Assembly (NCBI RefSeq): GCF_018881545.1
Contig: NZ_JACVQD010000001.1
Location: forward strand, 1 to 64,000
Reading direction: 5' to 3'
DNA: 64,000 bases
Source of the DNA: Polynucleobacter alcilacus
GTDB taxonomy: Bacteria > Pseudomonadota > Gammaproteobacteria > Burkholderiales > Burkholderiaceae
Shown: piece after piece, positions 24,771-33,068 of the stretch
How positions within the stretch are numbered: position 1 is the first letter of the stretch
Layout: each line of letters begins with the position of its first letter
The notes under the pieces: generated by a model
Databases searched by the model: none
The model's input: only the letters and a program-made list of their open reading frames with translations
What the model was told of the DNA's origin: nothing
Position numbers and translations under genes: made by a program

Positions 24771-25748
24771 ATGAAATTGCAGCGCTACCTGACATTGGCA
24801 GCTATTTTTATACTGGCTCTATCCCCCTTGCTGAGCTTCGCGCAAGCAAATTATCCTAATCGACCAATCCGTCTCATTATTCCCTTTACTCCGGGTGGTG
24901 TTACAGATACTTCTGGCCGCTTTATCGCTGAGCAGTTGTCCTTAAAGCTGGGTCAACAAGTAATTTCTGATAACAAACCGGGAGCCTCCGGAAATATCGG
25001 TTCTCAGATGGTTGCTACGGCAGAGCCTGATGGGTATACCTTGTTATTGGGTTATGCAGGTACCTTATCCATTAATCCATCGCTCTTTGATAAGGTTCCC
25101 TTTGATAGTGTGAAAGACTTTGCGCCAATCGGAAAAATTGGCGATGCTATTTTAATTGTTGTAGCGAACAATGATTTTCAAGGTAAGACCTTGGCGGATG
25201 TGATTGCCTTCTCCAAAAAAGATCCCAACGGCATATCTTATGGAACATCTGGTACTGGAGGGACGCCACATATTGCGGGTGAGTTATTTAAGCAAAAAAC
25301 GGGCGCTAATTTGGTTCATATTCCTTATAAAGGGGGCGGCCAAGCCTTGCTTGATTTGCTGGGAGGCAATATTCCGCTGGTCTACACGGCAGTTGCTGGT
25401 GCTAATCAATATGTTAATACTGGCCGAATTAAGGCGATTGCGGTTTCGAGTGCAAAAAGAAGTCCAAGCATGCCCGATGTCCCTACCTTTATTGAAAGTG
25501 GTGTAAAGGACTTTGTGATTGATGATTGGGTTGGTTTATTAGCACCAGCAAAAACACCCAAGCCTATCATTGCTAAATTAAATCAAGCATTAAATGAGAT
25601 TTTGAATTCTCCGGAGGGTAAGGCTAGGCTTTTAGCCATGGGAATCACTCCCTCGCCAGGCACTCCTGAAAAATTTGGTGAGCAAATCAAGGGTGACTTA
25701 ATTCGATTTGCACCGATTGTTAAGGCTGCACAAATCAAATCTGAGTAA
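24771..25748 (+). CDS. Bug/TctC-family periplasmic substrate-binding protein
   Basis: The signal peptide (about 1-25) is followed by ANYPNRPIRLIIPFTPGGVTDTSGR, DNKPGASGNIGSQM, LVHIPYKGGGQALLDLLGGN and a C-terminal GTPEKFGEQIK. These are all standard Bug landmarks. It lies 9 bases downstream of the isocitrate-lyase-family gene and probably captures the substrate of that pathway. No TctA/TctB membrane components are encoded in the window. Confidence 0.93.
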   Translation: MKLQRYLTLAAIFILALSPLLSFAQANYPNRPIRLIIPFTPGGVTDTSGRFIAEQLSLKLGQQVISDNKPGASGNIGSQMVATAEPDGYTLLLGYAGTLSINPSLFDKVPFDSVKDFAPIGKIGDAILIVVANNDFQGKTLADVIAFSKKDPNGISYGTSGTGGTPHIAGELFKQKTGANLVHIPYKGGGQALLDLLGGNIPLVYTAVAGANQYVNTGRIKAIAVSSAKRSPSMPDVPTFIESGVKDFVIDDWVGLLAPAKTPKPIIAKLNQALNEILNSPEGKARLLAMGITPSPGTPEKFGEQIKGDLIRFAPIVKAAQIKSE

Positions 25749-25763
25749 TACTAATTCAGGGGT

Positions 25764-26492
25764 TTACTTATTGCATAAATGGTAAATGATGGGGATCGCA
25801 ACCGCGCTGATCACGCCGTTCATTCCCATCGCCAGGCTTGCATAGGTTCCCGCTTCTGGGTGGATGCTGAAAGCTCTTGAGGTACCAATGCCATGGGCGC
25901 CGATACCGATTGCAAATCCTCTTTGCCACCAGGCTTTCATGCCCAGCGCATTGAGCACAAAGGGCGCAAGGATGGCCCCCAGAATTCCGGTGCTGACTGC
26001 AAAGATGGCAGTGAGTGTCGGTGATACGCCAATTCGTTCAGCAATCCCCATTGCAATTGGGGCGGTTACCGATTTGGGATACATTGCCCCCGTGATGCTT
26101 GAGTCAGCCCCTAGAAGACTTGCGATCCCAACAGCACTGGCAATAGAAACTAAACCCCCAGTAGCCAATGAAAAAATGAGGGGGATAGATCGTCCCTTGA
26201 GGCTAGCCAATCCTCGATAAATCGGAATTGCTAGAGAGACGGTTGCCGATCCTAATAAGAAGTGAATAAACTGTGCGCCCTCAAAGTAGGTGGCGTAGGG
26301 CATCTCAATAAATTGAATGATCGTAGCGACTAAAATAATGGCAATGGCTACTGGGTTGGCTAAAGGATTTTGCTTGGCGTGCTTATAAATCGCCAAGCCA
26401 ACTTGATACGCTGCCAAAGTAATAAATAGGGCAAAGAGCGGACTTCCAGATAGATACACCCAGATTTCCACAATCGAGTGCTTTTCAGTCAT
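25764..26492 (-). CDS. lrgB: LrgB-family membrane protein
   Basis: This 242-residue protein has about six to seven membrane segments and the LrgB signatures PKSVTAPIAMGIAER and GIGAHGIGTSRA. LrgAB/CidAB systems are holin/antiholin-like. In several bacteria (and the plant homologue PLGG1) they act as transporters of small carboxylates such as pyruvate or glycolate. It overlaps the lrgA 3' end by 8 bases. The stop faces the Bug gene. Confidence 0.9.
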   Translation of the reverse strand: MTEKHSIVEIWVYLSGSPLFALFITLAAYQVGLAIYKHAKQNPLANPVAIAIILVATIIQFIEMPYATYFEGAQFIHFLLGSATVSLAIPIYRGLASLKGRSIPLIFSLATGGLVSIASAVGIASLLGADSSITGAMYPKSVTAPIAMGIAERIGVSPTLTAIFAVSTGILGAILAPFVLNALGMKAWWQRGFAIGIGAHGIGTSRAFSIHPEAGTYASLAMGMNGVISAVAIPIIYHLCNK

Positions 26493-26835
26493 GGGCTTCC
26501 TTTCGACTCAAAAAACGCACTATCAAAGCACTTGAACCAATCGTGAGAATGACACTGCCGACAAGCGCGCTAACAATTGCGAGTGCATTAGCCCGTAATT
26601 GGGGAAGGAACAACACAATCCCTACAGCTGCTGGAACAAAGAGTAGGCCTAGGTATTGGCTAAAGCCATCCGCAACCAAGGCGAGCTCAGCATTGACCCC
26701 CTTACGAAATACCAGCCACAAGACTAGTAGCACTAGACCGATTACTGGCCCAGGCAAAGTGGGTAAGAGAAACTTCGAAACTAATTCTCCAATACTTTGG
26801 AACAGGAGGATTTGCACAAGCCCAGAGATCATCAT
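26485..26835 (-). CDS. lrgA: LrgA/CidA-family membrane protein
   Basis: This 116-residue protein has four hydrophobic segments. It carries LPTLPGPVIGLVLLVLWL and LGLLFVPAAVGIVLF, typical of the CidA/LrgA (DUF LrgA) family. It is first in the lrgAB operon and overlaps lrgB. A 145-base gap to the divergent iorA-like gene should hold both promoters. The likely role is with LrgB in carboxylate efflux/uptake or in control of cell lysis. The sequence does not decide. Confidence 0.9.
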   Translation of the reverse strand: MMISGLVQILLFQSIGELVSKFLLPTLPGPVIGLVLLVLWLVFRKGVNAELALVADGFSQYLGLLFVPAAVGIVLFLPQLRANALAIVSALVGSVILTIGSSALIVRFLSRKEAHD

Positions 26836-26980
26836 CCGATCTTACAAGCTTAAATTTATGTTGCATAGCAATAATTAGATTCTTGTTTAAGATAGACACA
26901 TTCAAAGTAGGGTATAAAAAAGCAGAAACTCATTCTTAAAGAAAGAGTTCCTAAATTATAAAAACGATAGGAGATCACTC

Positions 26981-27430
26981 ATGGCTGAGTTAAATGTCAA
27001 CGGTAAAAAATATAAGGTCGATGTAGACCCAGACACCCCCTTGTTATGGGTAATCCGTGAGCAAATTGGTCTTACTGGTACTAAATATGGTTGCGGCATT
27101 GGCGTCTGCGGAGCCTGCACAGTCCTGTTTGATGGTCAAGCTCTGCGCAGTTGTGCTTTGCCAGTATCCGCTGCTGTGGGTAAAAAAATTGAAACGATTG
27201 AAAGTTTAGAGAAGAACGGTCAACTCTCTAAGGTACAAAAAGCCTGGGTTGATAATCAGGTGCCTCAGTGCGGTTATTGCCAATCTGGCATGGTAATGGC
27301 AACGACTGCCTTATTGCGCAACACACCGAAACCAACTGACGCTCAAATTGATGCTGCTGTCACCAACATTTGTCGTTGCGGCACTTTCCAAGAAGTACGT
27401 GCAGCCATTCATGCTGTCAGCAAGGCATAA
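26981..27430 (+). CDS. [2Fe-2S] small subunit of an isoquinoline 1-oxidoreductase-type molybdenum hydroxylase
   Basis: This 149-residue ferredoxin-like subunit has YGCGIGVCGACTVLFDG for the plant-type [2Fe-2S] cluster, and CGYCQSGM plus CRCG for the second cluster in the four-helix domain. It is the IorA/CoxS-like partner of the large molybdopterin subunit encoded 10 bases downstream. There is no signal peptide of its own; in this enzyme type it is exported with the Tat-signal-bearing large subunit. A GATAGGAG site precedes the ATG. Confidence 0.92.
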   Translation: MAELNVNGKKYKVDVDPDTPLLWVIREQIGLTGTKYGCGIGVCGACTVLFDGQALRSCALPVSAAVGKKIETIESLEKNGQLSKVQKAWVDNQVPQCGYCQSGMVMATTALLRNTPKPTDAQIDAAVTNICRCGTFQEVRAAIHAVSKA

Positions 27431-27440
27431 GGGGAAACAG

Positions 27441-29669
27441 ATGACTACAAATACAAATAACAATACAAGTACTTCGCGTCGCCACTTTATCGTTGGCTCC
27501 AGTGCAATCGCTACGGGTCTGGCAATTGGCTTTGATCTCTCGCTAATCTCCTCTGCGAATGCAGCGATGGGTACTGGTACCACCGCAATGACGCCATTAG
27601 ATTTACCTGAAATTGGAGTATGGGTTGTTGTAAAACCCAATGATGATGTGATTGTGCGGGTCGTTCGCTCAGAAATGGGTCAGGGCACCATCACTGGCTT
27701 GGCGCAAATGGTTGCCGAAGAGCTGGAGTGTGATTGGAAGAAGGTCTCCTATGACTATCCATCGCCTGCAGAAAGCCTAAAGCGGAAGAACGTCTGGGGT
27801 AGCTACTCCACTGGCGGAAGTCGTGGCATCAGAACCTCCGAGCAATATGTGCGCAAGGGCGGCGCAGCTGCTCGCATCATGTTGGTGCAGGCAGCCGCCA
27901 ATCAATGGAATGTCCCTGCATCTGAATGCGTCGCTAAAAATAGTGTCATTACCCATACGCCCTCAGGACGCAAGACCACATTTGGTAAGGTATCTATTGC
28001 TGCATCTAAATTAGAGGTACCAAAAGAGGTACCTTTAAAGGATCCAAAAGACTGGCAGATCATTGGTAAATCCCTTAATCGTATTGATGGCGTTGCTGAC
28101 AAAGTTACTGGAAAACAAGTCTATGCCATTGATTTAAAGTTCCCCGGTATGTTAGTAGCGACCATTAAAGAGTCTCCAGTCTTTGGCGGCAAAGTAAAGA
28201 GCTATGACGCTGCTAAAGCGCAGAGCATGAAGGGTGTTAAGAAAGTCGTGCAAGTCGGCGACACAGCGGTAGCAGTAGTCGCAGACACTTTTTGGCAAGC
28301 CAAAATGGCCATGGAGCAAGTCAATATCAATTGGGATAGCGGTGCTAACGTGAACGTATCTAGCGCCTCTATTAAAAAGATGCTGGAAGATGGTCTTGAG
28401 CATCCGGATTCATTTGTGCATAACACCAATGGCGATATTAAGACGGCAATTGCTGGATCTGCTAAGACACTGCAATCCACTTTCTTCTATCCATTCTTAA
28501 ATCACGCCACGCTGGAACCACAAACAGCGACTGCAAAGTGGACTCCAGATGCTTGTGATGCCTGGGTTCCAACTCAAGACGGTGAAGCTTCTTTAGCGGC
28601 AGTTATCGCAGCTTCAGGTTTGCCTTCTGAGAAATGCAATGTCTACAAAGTAAACCTGGGTGGTGGCTTTGGTCGTCGGGGTGCATTCCAAGACTTCACA
28701 ACACAGGCAGTCAATATTGCTAAGCAGATGCCAGGCACCCCCATTAAATTGATTTGGACTCGCGAAGAAGATATGACGCAGGGCCGTTACCATCCAGTGA
28801 TGATGTGTAAGTTGACTGCAGCGATTGACGGCAAAAATAATGTGACTGGCATCAATATGCGCTTGTCTGGCCAATCAATCTTAGCAGCGGTACGGCCAGC
28901 CATTGTGGCGGCGAATAAAGGTAAAGATCCAGTTACCTTTCAGGGGCTTGAGGATAGTGGCGAGCACGGTTTCACATACGACTTCCCTAATATCACTGTT
29001 GATCACGCCATGCGTAATACCCATGTACCTCCTGGTTTTTGGCGAGGTGTGAACGTCAATCAAAATGCAATCTTCATTGAAACCTTCATGGATGAGATGG
29101 CAGAAGCCACCAATATGGACGCGGTTGAGTTTCGACGTAAACATATGGGCAAGCATCCCCGTGCAGTCGCCGTTCTAAATGCGGTAGCGGATGGCATTGG
29201 TTGGACTAAACCTGCAGCGCTAGGTGTATTCCGTGGCGTGGCACAAATGCGTTCCTTCGGCAGTTATGTGGCAGCAGCGTGTGAGCTCTCAGTAACAAAT
29301 GGTAATGAAGTGAAAATTCATCGCTTTGTTGCCGCTACTGATCCTGGGTATGTTGTTAATCCAGCGCAAGTTGCGCGTCAAGTATCTGGTTCATTTGTGT
29401 ATGGGCTATCAGCGCTTTTCGAGGAAGAGATTACGATCGAGAAGGGTGCAGTGGTCCAAAAGAACTTTGATACTTTCGGCTCTATTCGCCTCTATCAAAT
29501 GCCGCCTGTTGAAACCATCATCATTCAAGGTGGCGGTAAAGACTGGGGCGGTGTAGGTGAGCCAACGATCGCGGTAGCAGCGCCAGCTGTTTTAAACGCG
29601 TTCTATCGTGCTACTGGAAAACGTTTGCGTAATGTGCCTTTGAAAAATAGCGGCATCAAGCTGGTTTAA
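27441..29669 (+). CDS. Tat-exported molybdopterin subunit of an IorB-type xanthine-oxidase-family hydroxylase
   Basis: The start at 27441 follows an AAGGGG site; the longer open frame upstream lies inside the small-subunit gene. The N-terminus carries SRRHFIVGSS and a hydrophobic stretch, so it is Tat-exported. Landmarks are GQGTITGLAQMVAEEL, NLGGGFGRRG, GFWRGVNVNQN and a C-terminal GGVGEPTIAVAAPAV that holds the active-site Glu of the xanthine oxidase family. As in isoquinoline 1-oxidoreductase, a single chain carries the whole molybdenum part and no FAD subunit is present. Electrons would go to a c-type cytochrome. The soxX-like gene follows after 15 bases. The substrate is unknown; aldehydes or N-heterocycles are usual for the family. 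Confidence 0.9.
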   Translation: MTTNTNNNTSTSRRHFIVGSSAIATGLAIGFDLSLISSANAAMGTGTTAMTPLDLPEIGVWVVVKPNDDVIVRVVRSEMGQGTITGLAQMVAEELECDWKKVSYDYPSPAESLKRKNVWGSYSTGGSRGIRTSEQYVRKGGAAARIMLVQAAANQWNVPASECVAKNSVITHTPSGRKTTFGKVSIAASKLEVPKEVPLKDPKDWQIIGKSLNRIDGVADKVTGKQVYAIDLKFPGMLVATIKESPVFGGKVKSYDAAKAQSMKGVKKVVQVGDTAVAVVADTFWQAKMAMEQVNINWDSGANVNVSSASIKKMLEDGLEHPDSFVHNTNGDIKTAIAGSAKTLQSTFFYPFLNHATLEPQTATAKWTPDACDAWVPTQDGEASLAAVIAASGLPSEKCNVYKVNLGGGFGRRGAFQDFTTQAVNIAKQMPGTPIKLIWTREEDMTQGRYHPVMMCKLTAAIDGKNNVTGINMRLSGQSILAAVRPAIVAANKGKDPVTFQGLEDSGEHGFTYDFPNITVDHAMRNTHVPPGFWRGVNVNQNAIFIETFMDEMAEATNMDAVEFRRKHMGKHPRAVAVLNAVADGIGWTKPAALGVFRGVAQMRSFGSYVAAACELSVTNGNEVKIHRFVAATDPGYVVNPAQVARQVSGSFVYGLSALFEEEITIEKGAVVQKNFDTFGSIRLYQMPPVETIIIQGGGKDWGGVGEPTIAVAAPAVLNAFYRATGKRLRNVPLKNSGIKLV

Positions 29670-29684
29670 GAAGTTCAAAGTGAA

Positions 29685-30140
29685 ATGGCCAGGATGAGAA
29701 TGAGGTATGTACTAGTAGCGCTGTTGCTAGTCTTCCTCAAGCTCAGTTCGGTGCAGGCACAAACAGTGGTGGGGGATTCGATTTTCGAATCCCTGTCTTC
29801 TCTGCCAGGAGATGCGACGAGGGGTCGTGCAATCGTTGCCAGCCGTCAAACTGGTTTGTGCTTGTTGTGCCACAGCGGACCTTTTCCAGAAGAACGCTTT
29901 CAGGGTAATTTAGCCCCGGAACTGACCGTTAGTAGTGCACCACTCAGCGCGCCACAATTAAGAGCGCGCATGGTTGAAGCAAGTCGCTTTAATTCAAATA
30001 CCATCATGCCGGCGTATTACAAAACTGGACACCTCAATCGGGTTGCTACAAAATTTGCAGGACAAACTATTTTAAATGGCCAAGAGATTGAGGATGTTGT
30101 TGCTTTCCTAGTCAGTCTTAATACCCAAAATTCCAAATGA
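29685..30140 (+). CDS. soxX: SoxX-like monohaem c-type cytochrome
   Basis: A signal peptide (about 1-25, ending SVQAQ) precedes one haem-binding CLLCH and the sequence FQGNLAPELTVSSAPLSAPQLRARMVEASRFN. TIMPAYY supplies the distal Met, as in SoxX. In the Sox pathway SoxAX joins the substrate sulfur to the SoxY cysteine. Its stop overlaps the soxY start (ATGA). It follows the molybdenum hydroxylase gene closely on the same strand. Confidence 0.88.
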   Translation: MARMRMRYVLVALLLVFLKLSSVQAQTVVGDSIFESLSSLPGDATRGRAIVASRQTGLCLLCHSGPFPEERFQGNLAPELTVSSAPLSAPQLRARMVEASRFNSNTIMPAYYKTGHLNRVATKFAGQTILNGQEIEDVVAFLVSLNTQNSK

Positions 30141-30625
30141 AGATGAATATCAATTACTCTCCAAAAATGCCGCGCCGTGACTGGCTCAAAAGAATCCAAA
30201 AGCTGGGTTTCATTGCCTTAGGCTCATGGTTTGCTCCCTCTTTAGTATTTGCGAAGAAGGAAGATGCAGAAGAGGCGCTCAAAACAATTACGGGCGGTGC
30301 AACCATCAATGATGGGCGCGTTACCTTAGTGATTCCCCCGCTGGTGGAGAATGGTAATTTGGTGGTTCTGAATGTGAGTGTGGATAGTCCGATGACCGCG
30401 AATAACTATGTCAAAGCGATTCATGTGGTGGCAGAAGGTAATCCATACCCCAATATTTTTGCCGCTTATTTCACCCCTCGTTCAGGAACCGCCAATCTCA
30501 CTACACGGGTCCGTTTAGCTGATAGTCAAAGGGTCTGGGCGATTGCACAAATGAGTGATGGGAGTTTTTGGCGCGGCTCTGCCGAAACACTCGTAACACT
30601 TTCTGCCTGCACGGAGATGGTATGA
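30137..30625 (+). CDS. soxY: SoxY-like sulfur carrier protein with non-canonical C-terminus
   Basis: A Tat signal (RRDWLKRIQKLG, hydrophobic, ending SLVFA) precedes a SoxY immunoglobulin-like domain: VTLVIPPLVENGNLVVLNVSVDSPM, IHVVAEGNPYPN, and ANLTTRVRLADSQRVWAIAQMSDG. Canonical SoxY ends in a flexible GGCGG arm whose Cys holds the sulfur substrate. Here the chain ends VTLSACTEMV. The Cys is at the corresponding place, but the flanking glycines are gone and four residues follow. It may be a variant carrier for a different substrate. Overlaps soxX and soxZ by ATGA. Confidence 0.85.
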   Translation: MKMNINYSPKMPRRDWLKRIQKLGFIALGSWFAPSLVFAKKEDAEEALKTITGGATINDGRVTLVIPPLVENGNLVVLNVSVDSPMTANNYVKAIHVVAEGNPYPNIFAAYFTPRSGTANLTTRVRLADSQRVWAIAQMSDGSFWRGSAETLVTLSACTEMV

Positions 30626-30951
30626 GTAAAACCTCACGCACCTCTATCACCATGCCTACTTCGGCAAAGAAAGGCGCCATTATTGAAATCCGCGCAATTG
30701 CGCAGCATGATATGGAGTCAGGATTTCGTTATACAGAATCAGGAAAATTAATTCCTAGAGAAATTATTCAGGTCTTTACTTGCTCCTATAACAATGTGGA
30801 GATATTCAAAGCCGATTTCTTCTCCGGCATTGGCGCTAATCCTTTAGTCATCTTCACTACTATCGCCACTGAAACAGGCACTCTGGAATTTAAGTGGGTG
30901 GGTGATGATGGTTACGAGGCGATTAATCAGGCGCGCATTACTGTTTCGTGA
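30622..30951 (+). CDS. soxZ: SoxZ-like partner of SoxY
   Basis: This 109-residue protein starts at ATG 30622, overlapping the soxY stop by ATGA; an upstream in-frame ATG at 30568 lies inside soxY. MPTSAKKGAIIEIRAIAQHDMESGFR and GKLIPREIIQVFTC, with a beta-sandwich pattern, match SoxZ. SoxZ lacks a signal peptide and is exported with SoxY. The stop overlaps the next start by GTGA. Confidence 0.92.
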   Translation: MSKTSRTSITMPTSAKKGAIIEIRAIAQHDMESGFRYTESGKLIPREIIQVFTCSYNNVEIFKADFFSGIGANPLVIFTTIATETGTLEFKWVGDDGYEAINQARITVS

Positions 30952-31733
30952 AACTGCGGATTTATTCATTCTTTCTGGCAAGCTGCTTTCTATTGAGCGC
31001 ATCCTTAAACGCTCTTGCCGCACCAGCTCTTGCTGTGCAACAAAAACAGTCTAGTTATGAATTAATGTCTTCTGAAAATAAGGCGATGCAAGATGACCCT
31101 AGCCTCAATCCTGCTATGTTTTGGGTTAGCGAGGGCGAGAGTCTGTGGAATGCCAAGTCAGGCGAGAAGCAAGTTGCTTGTTCTAGCTGTCACGGCGATG
31201 CTAAAAAATCTATGCGGGGTGTTGCAACGCAGTTTCCTAAGGTGATTAAAGGGAAGCTACAAACTCTTGAAGGTCAAATTAATCAATGTCGAGTTGCAGC
31301 ACAAGGTGCCCCAGCACTTTCCTATGAGAATAAAGAGCTCCTCTCCCTAACGGTATTTGTAGCCAATCAATCCAAAGGAATGCCTATTGCCATAAAAGAA
31401 ACTGCGATCAATAAAACCGATCTCCAAAAAGGAAGCCGTTGGTTTAATGAAAGAATGGGTCAGCTCAATTTATCTTGTGCTCAGTGTCATGAAGAGCGGG
31501 CGGGACTCAAGCTCGGGGGTAGCTTGATACCTCAAGGACATCCCAATGCTTATCCGATCTATCGTCTGGAATGGCAGACCTTGGGATCTTTACAGCGCCG
31601 TCTACGTAATTGCATGAGTGGCGTTAGGGCCGAGCAGTTTGCGTATGGCTCGCCAGAGATGGCGCAACTAGAACTCTTTCTGATGTGGCGCGCGAATGGC
31701 CTGCCCATAGAGGCCCCTGGGGTCAGGCCTTAA
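30948..31733 (+). CDS. soxA: SoxA-like dihaem c-type cytochrome
   Basis: A GTG start overlaps the soxZ stop (GTGA). The signal peptide ends near LNALAA. Two haem motifs are visible, CSSCH and CAQCH, so this is the dihaem type of SoxA. The C-terminal RNCMSGVRAEQFAYGSPEM contains the Cys that becomes the cysteine-persulfide ligand at the SoxA active site. With SoxX it forms the c-type cytochrome that conjugates thiosulfate to SoxYZ. No soxB, soxCD or soxV follows; the next gene is convergent. Confidence 0.93.
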   Translation: MKLRIYSFFLASCFLLSASLNALAAPALAVQQKQSSYELMSSENKAMQDDPSLNPAMFWVSEGESLWNAKSGEKQVACSSCHGDAKKSMRGVATQFPKVIKGKLQTLEGQINQCRVAAQGAPALSYENKELLSLTVFVANQSKGMPIAIKETAINKTDLQKGSRWFNERMGQLNLSCAQCHEERAGLKLGGSLIPQGHPNAYPIYRLEWQTLGSLQRRLRNCMSGVRAEQFAYGSPEMAQLELFLMWRANGLPIEAPGVRP

Positions 31734-31743
31734 CTAGACTCTC

Positions 31744-32613
31744 TTAGTCTGAAAAGACTACGGAAGTAGCACCATTAATCAACACACGGTCATGCAAGTA
31801 GTAGCGCAGCGCCCTCGATAGAACAGTACGCTCCAAGTCCCGGCCTTTGCGCACCAAGTCTTCAGGGGTATCACCGTGGGTAACACGCGTAACGTCCTGT
31901 TCAATGATGGGACCTTCATCTAAGTCACTAGTGACAAAGTGGGCGGTAGCACCAATCAATTTAATCCCGCGCGCATGGGCTTGATGATAGGGCTTGGCAC
32001 CTTTAAAGCTGGGCAAAAATGAGTGATGCACATTAATACAGCGACCTGATAACTTGGTAGATAAATCATCAGACAAAATTTGCATGTAACGCGCCAGTAT
32101 CACCATGTCTACTTTAGATTTAGCAACGATCTCCAGCAGTTTTGCCTCTTGAGTAGACTTCGTTTCAGGAGTGACTGGGAGGTGATAGAAAGGAATATCT
32201 GCAAAATCAATACTTGCATAAACCTCGCGAGGGTGATTGGACACGATGCCACTGATGATCATGGGCAACTCACCAATGCGCCAGCGATACATTAAGTCCA
32301 CCAAGCAATGATCTAACTTGGAAGCCATAATCAGTACTCTTTTTAGATCTTTAACCGCACGCAATTCCCAGGTAAGTTCAAAGCGCTTCGCAATTTCCAG
32401 AAATCCAGATCTGAGTGTATTGTCATCGGTGGGGCAACTAAAGCTCACGCGCATAAAAAAGCGTTTCGAATCTTTGTCATCAAACTGTTGAGCTTCCTCA
32501 ATATCACCACCAGCCTGAAAAATATACGTAGAGACCGCTGCAACGATTCCTGGTTTATTGGGGCAGGTGAGTGTGAGGTAATAGTTTTCGATAGTCATGG
32601 CGGATTCATTCAA
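31744..32613 (-). CDS. purU: Formyltetrahydrofolate deformylase
   Basis: The N-terminal ACT domain (YLTLTCPNKPGIVAAVSTYI, GGDIEEAQQFDD) is followed by a formyltransferase-like catalytic domain with ARYMQILSD, INVHHSFLPSFKGAKPYHQA and GATAHFVTSDLDEGPIIEQDV. PurU hydrolyses 10-formyl-THF to formate and THF, balancing one-carbon pools and feeding formate. Start may be ATG 32613 or 32598; neither has a clear ribosome site. Formate dehydrogenase is also encoded in this window, but not adjacent. Confidence 0.95.
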   Translation of the reverse strand: MNESAMTIENYYLTLTCPNKPGIVAAVSTYIFQAGGDIEEAQQFDDKDSKRFFMRVSFSCPTDDNTLRSGFLEIAKRFELTWELRAVKDLKRVLIMASKLDHCLVDLMYRWRIGELPMIISGIVSNHPREVYASIDFADIPFYHLPVTPETKSTQEAKLLEIVAKSKVDMVILARYMQILSDDLSTKLSGRCINVHHSFLPSFKGAKPYHQAHARGIKLIGATAHFVTSDLDEGPIIEQDVTRVTHGDTPEDLVRKGRDLERTVLSRALRYYLHDRVLINGATSVVFSD

Positions 32614-32669
32614 TAATTGCTAGTGAACCCTAATTTTAGACTGTTACACAAAATGTCAGGCTAGCTACC

Positions 32670-33068
32670 TTATTGCTTGACAGGCTGTATCACAAAGTCA
32701 GCTGGACCTAAGAGGGGTGAGCTATTGTCAGTAATAGTAGGGATGGGGATATCTACGCAAATCGGTTTGGCTACCAGTGCATTAATAAAGCTGCAATCTT
32801 TTTTAGTAGCAGCAGATGTGGCATGCTCTAGTGGGGATTTGCCCGTAGTGGCAGTAGAAGCGAGACTAGTAGCGGTAACTGGGTTTGCAACCGCAACTGT
32901 GACCACTGTTGTTCCGGCTGCGCTCGCTGCAGCAGTACTAGAGCTTCCTAGTGCAGCAAGTGGTGCAACACAGCCTTGCAGGCAAATCACACTAAAAACA
33001 AGAAAAAGAATTAACCCAGTTATTAGATGCGATTGTATTCGAGGCTTATTTCTTTTGGCATACAACAT
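32670..33068 (-). CDS. Putative lipoprotein, Ala/Thr/Val-rich
   Basis: The start chosen at 33068 has GGGG upstream and gives a basic N-terminus, a hydrophobic helix (LITGLILFLVFSVI) and a lipobox LQGC. The mature part is Ala/Ser/Thr/Val-rich with little predicted structure; two cysteines remain (KDCSF, KPICVDI). The start lies 23 bases inside the end of the preceding adhesin-E-like gene, so the two are coupled. A plus-strand open frame over the same bases is a shadow. Function unknown; outer- or inner-membrane anchored. Confidence 0.6.
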   Translation of the reverse strand: MLYAKRNKPRIQSHLITGLILFLVFSVICLQGCVAPLAALGSSSTAAASAAGTTVVTVAVANPVTATSLASTATTGKSPLEHATSAATKKDCSFINALVAKPICVDIPIPTITDNSSPLLGPADFVIQPVKQ

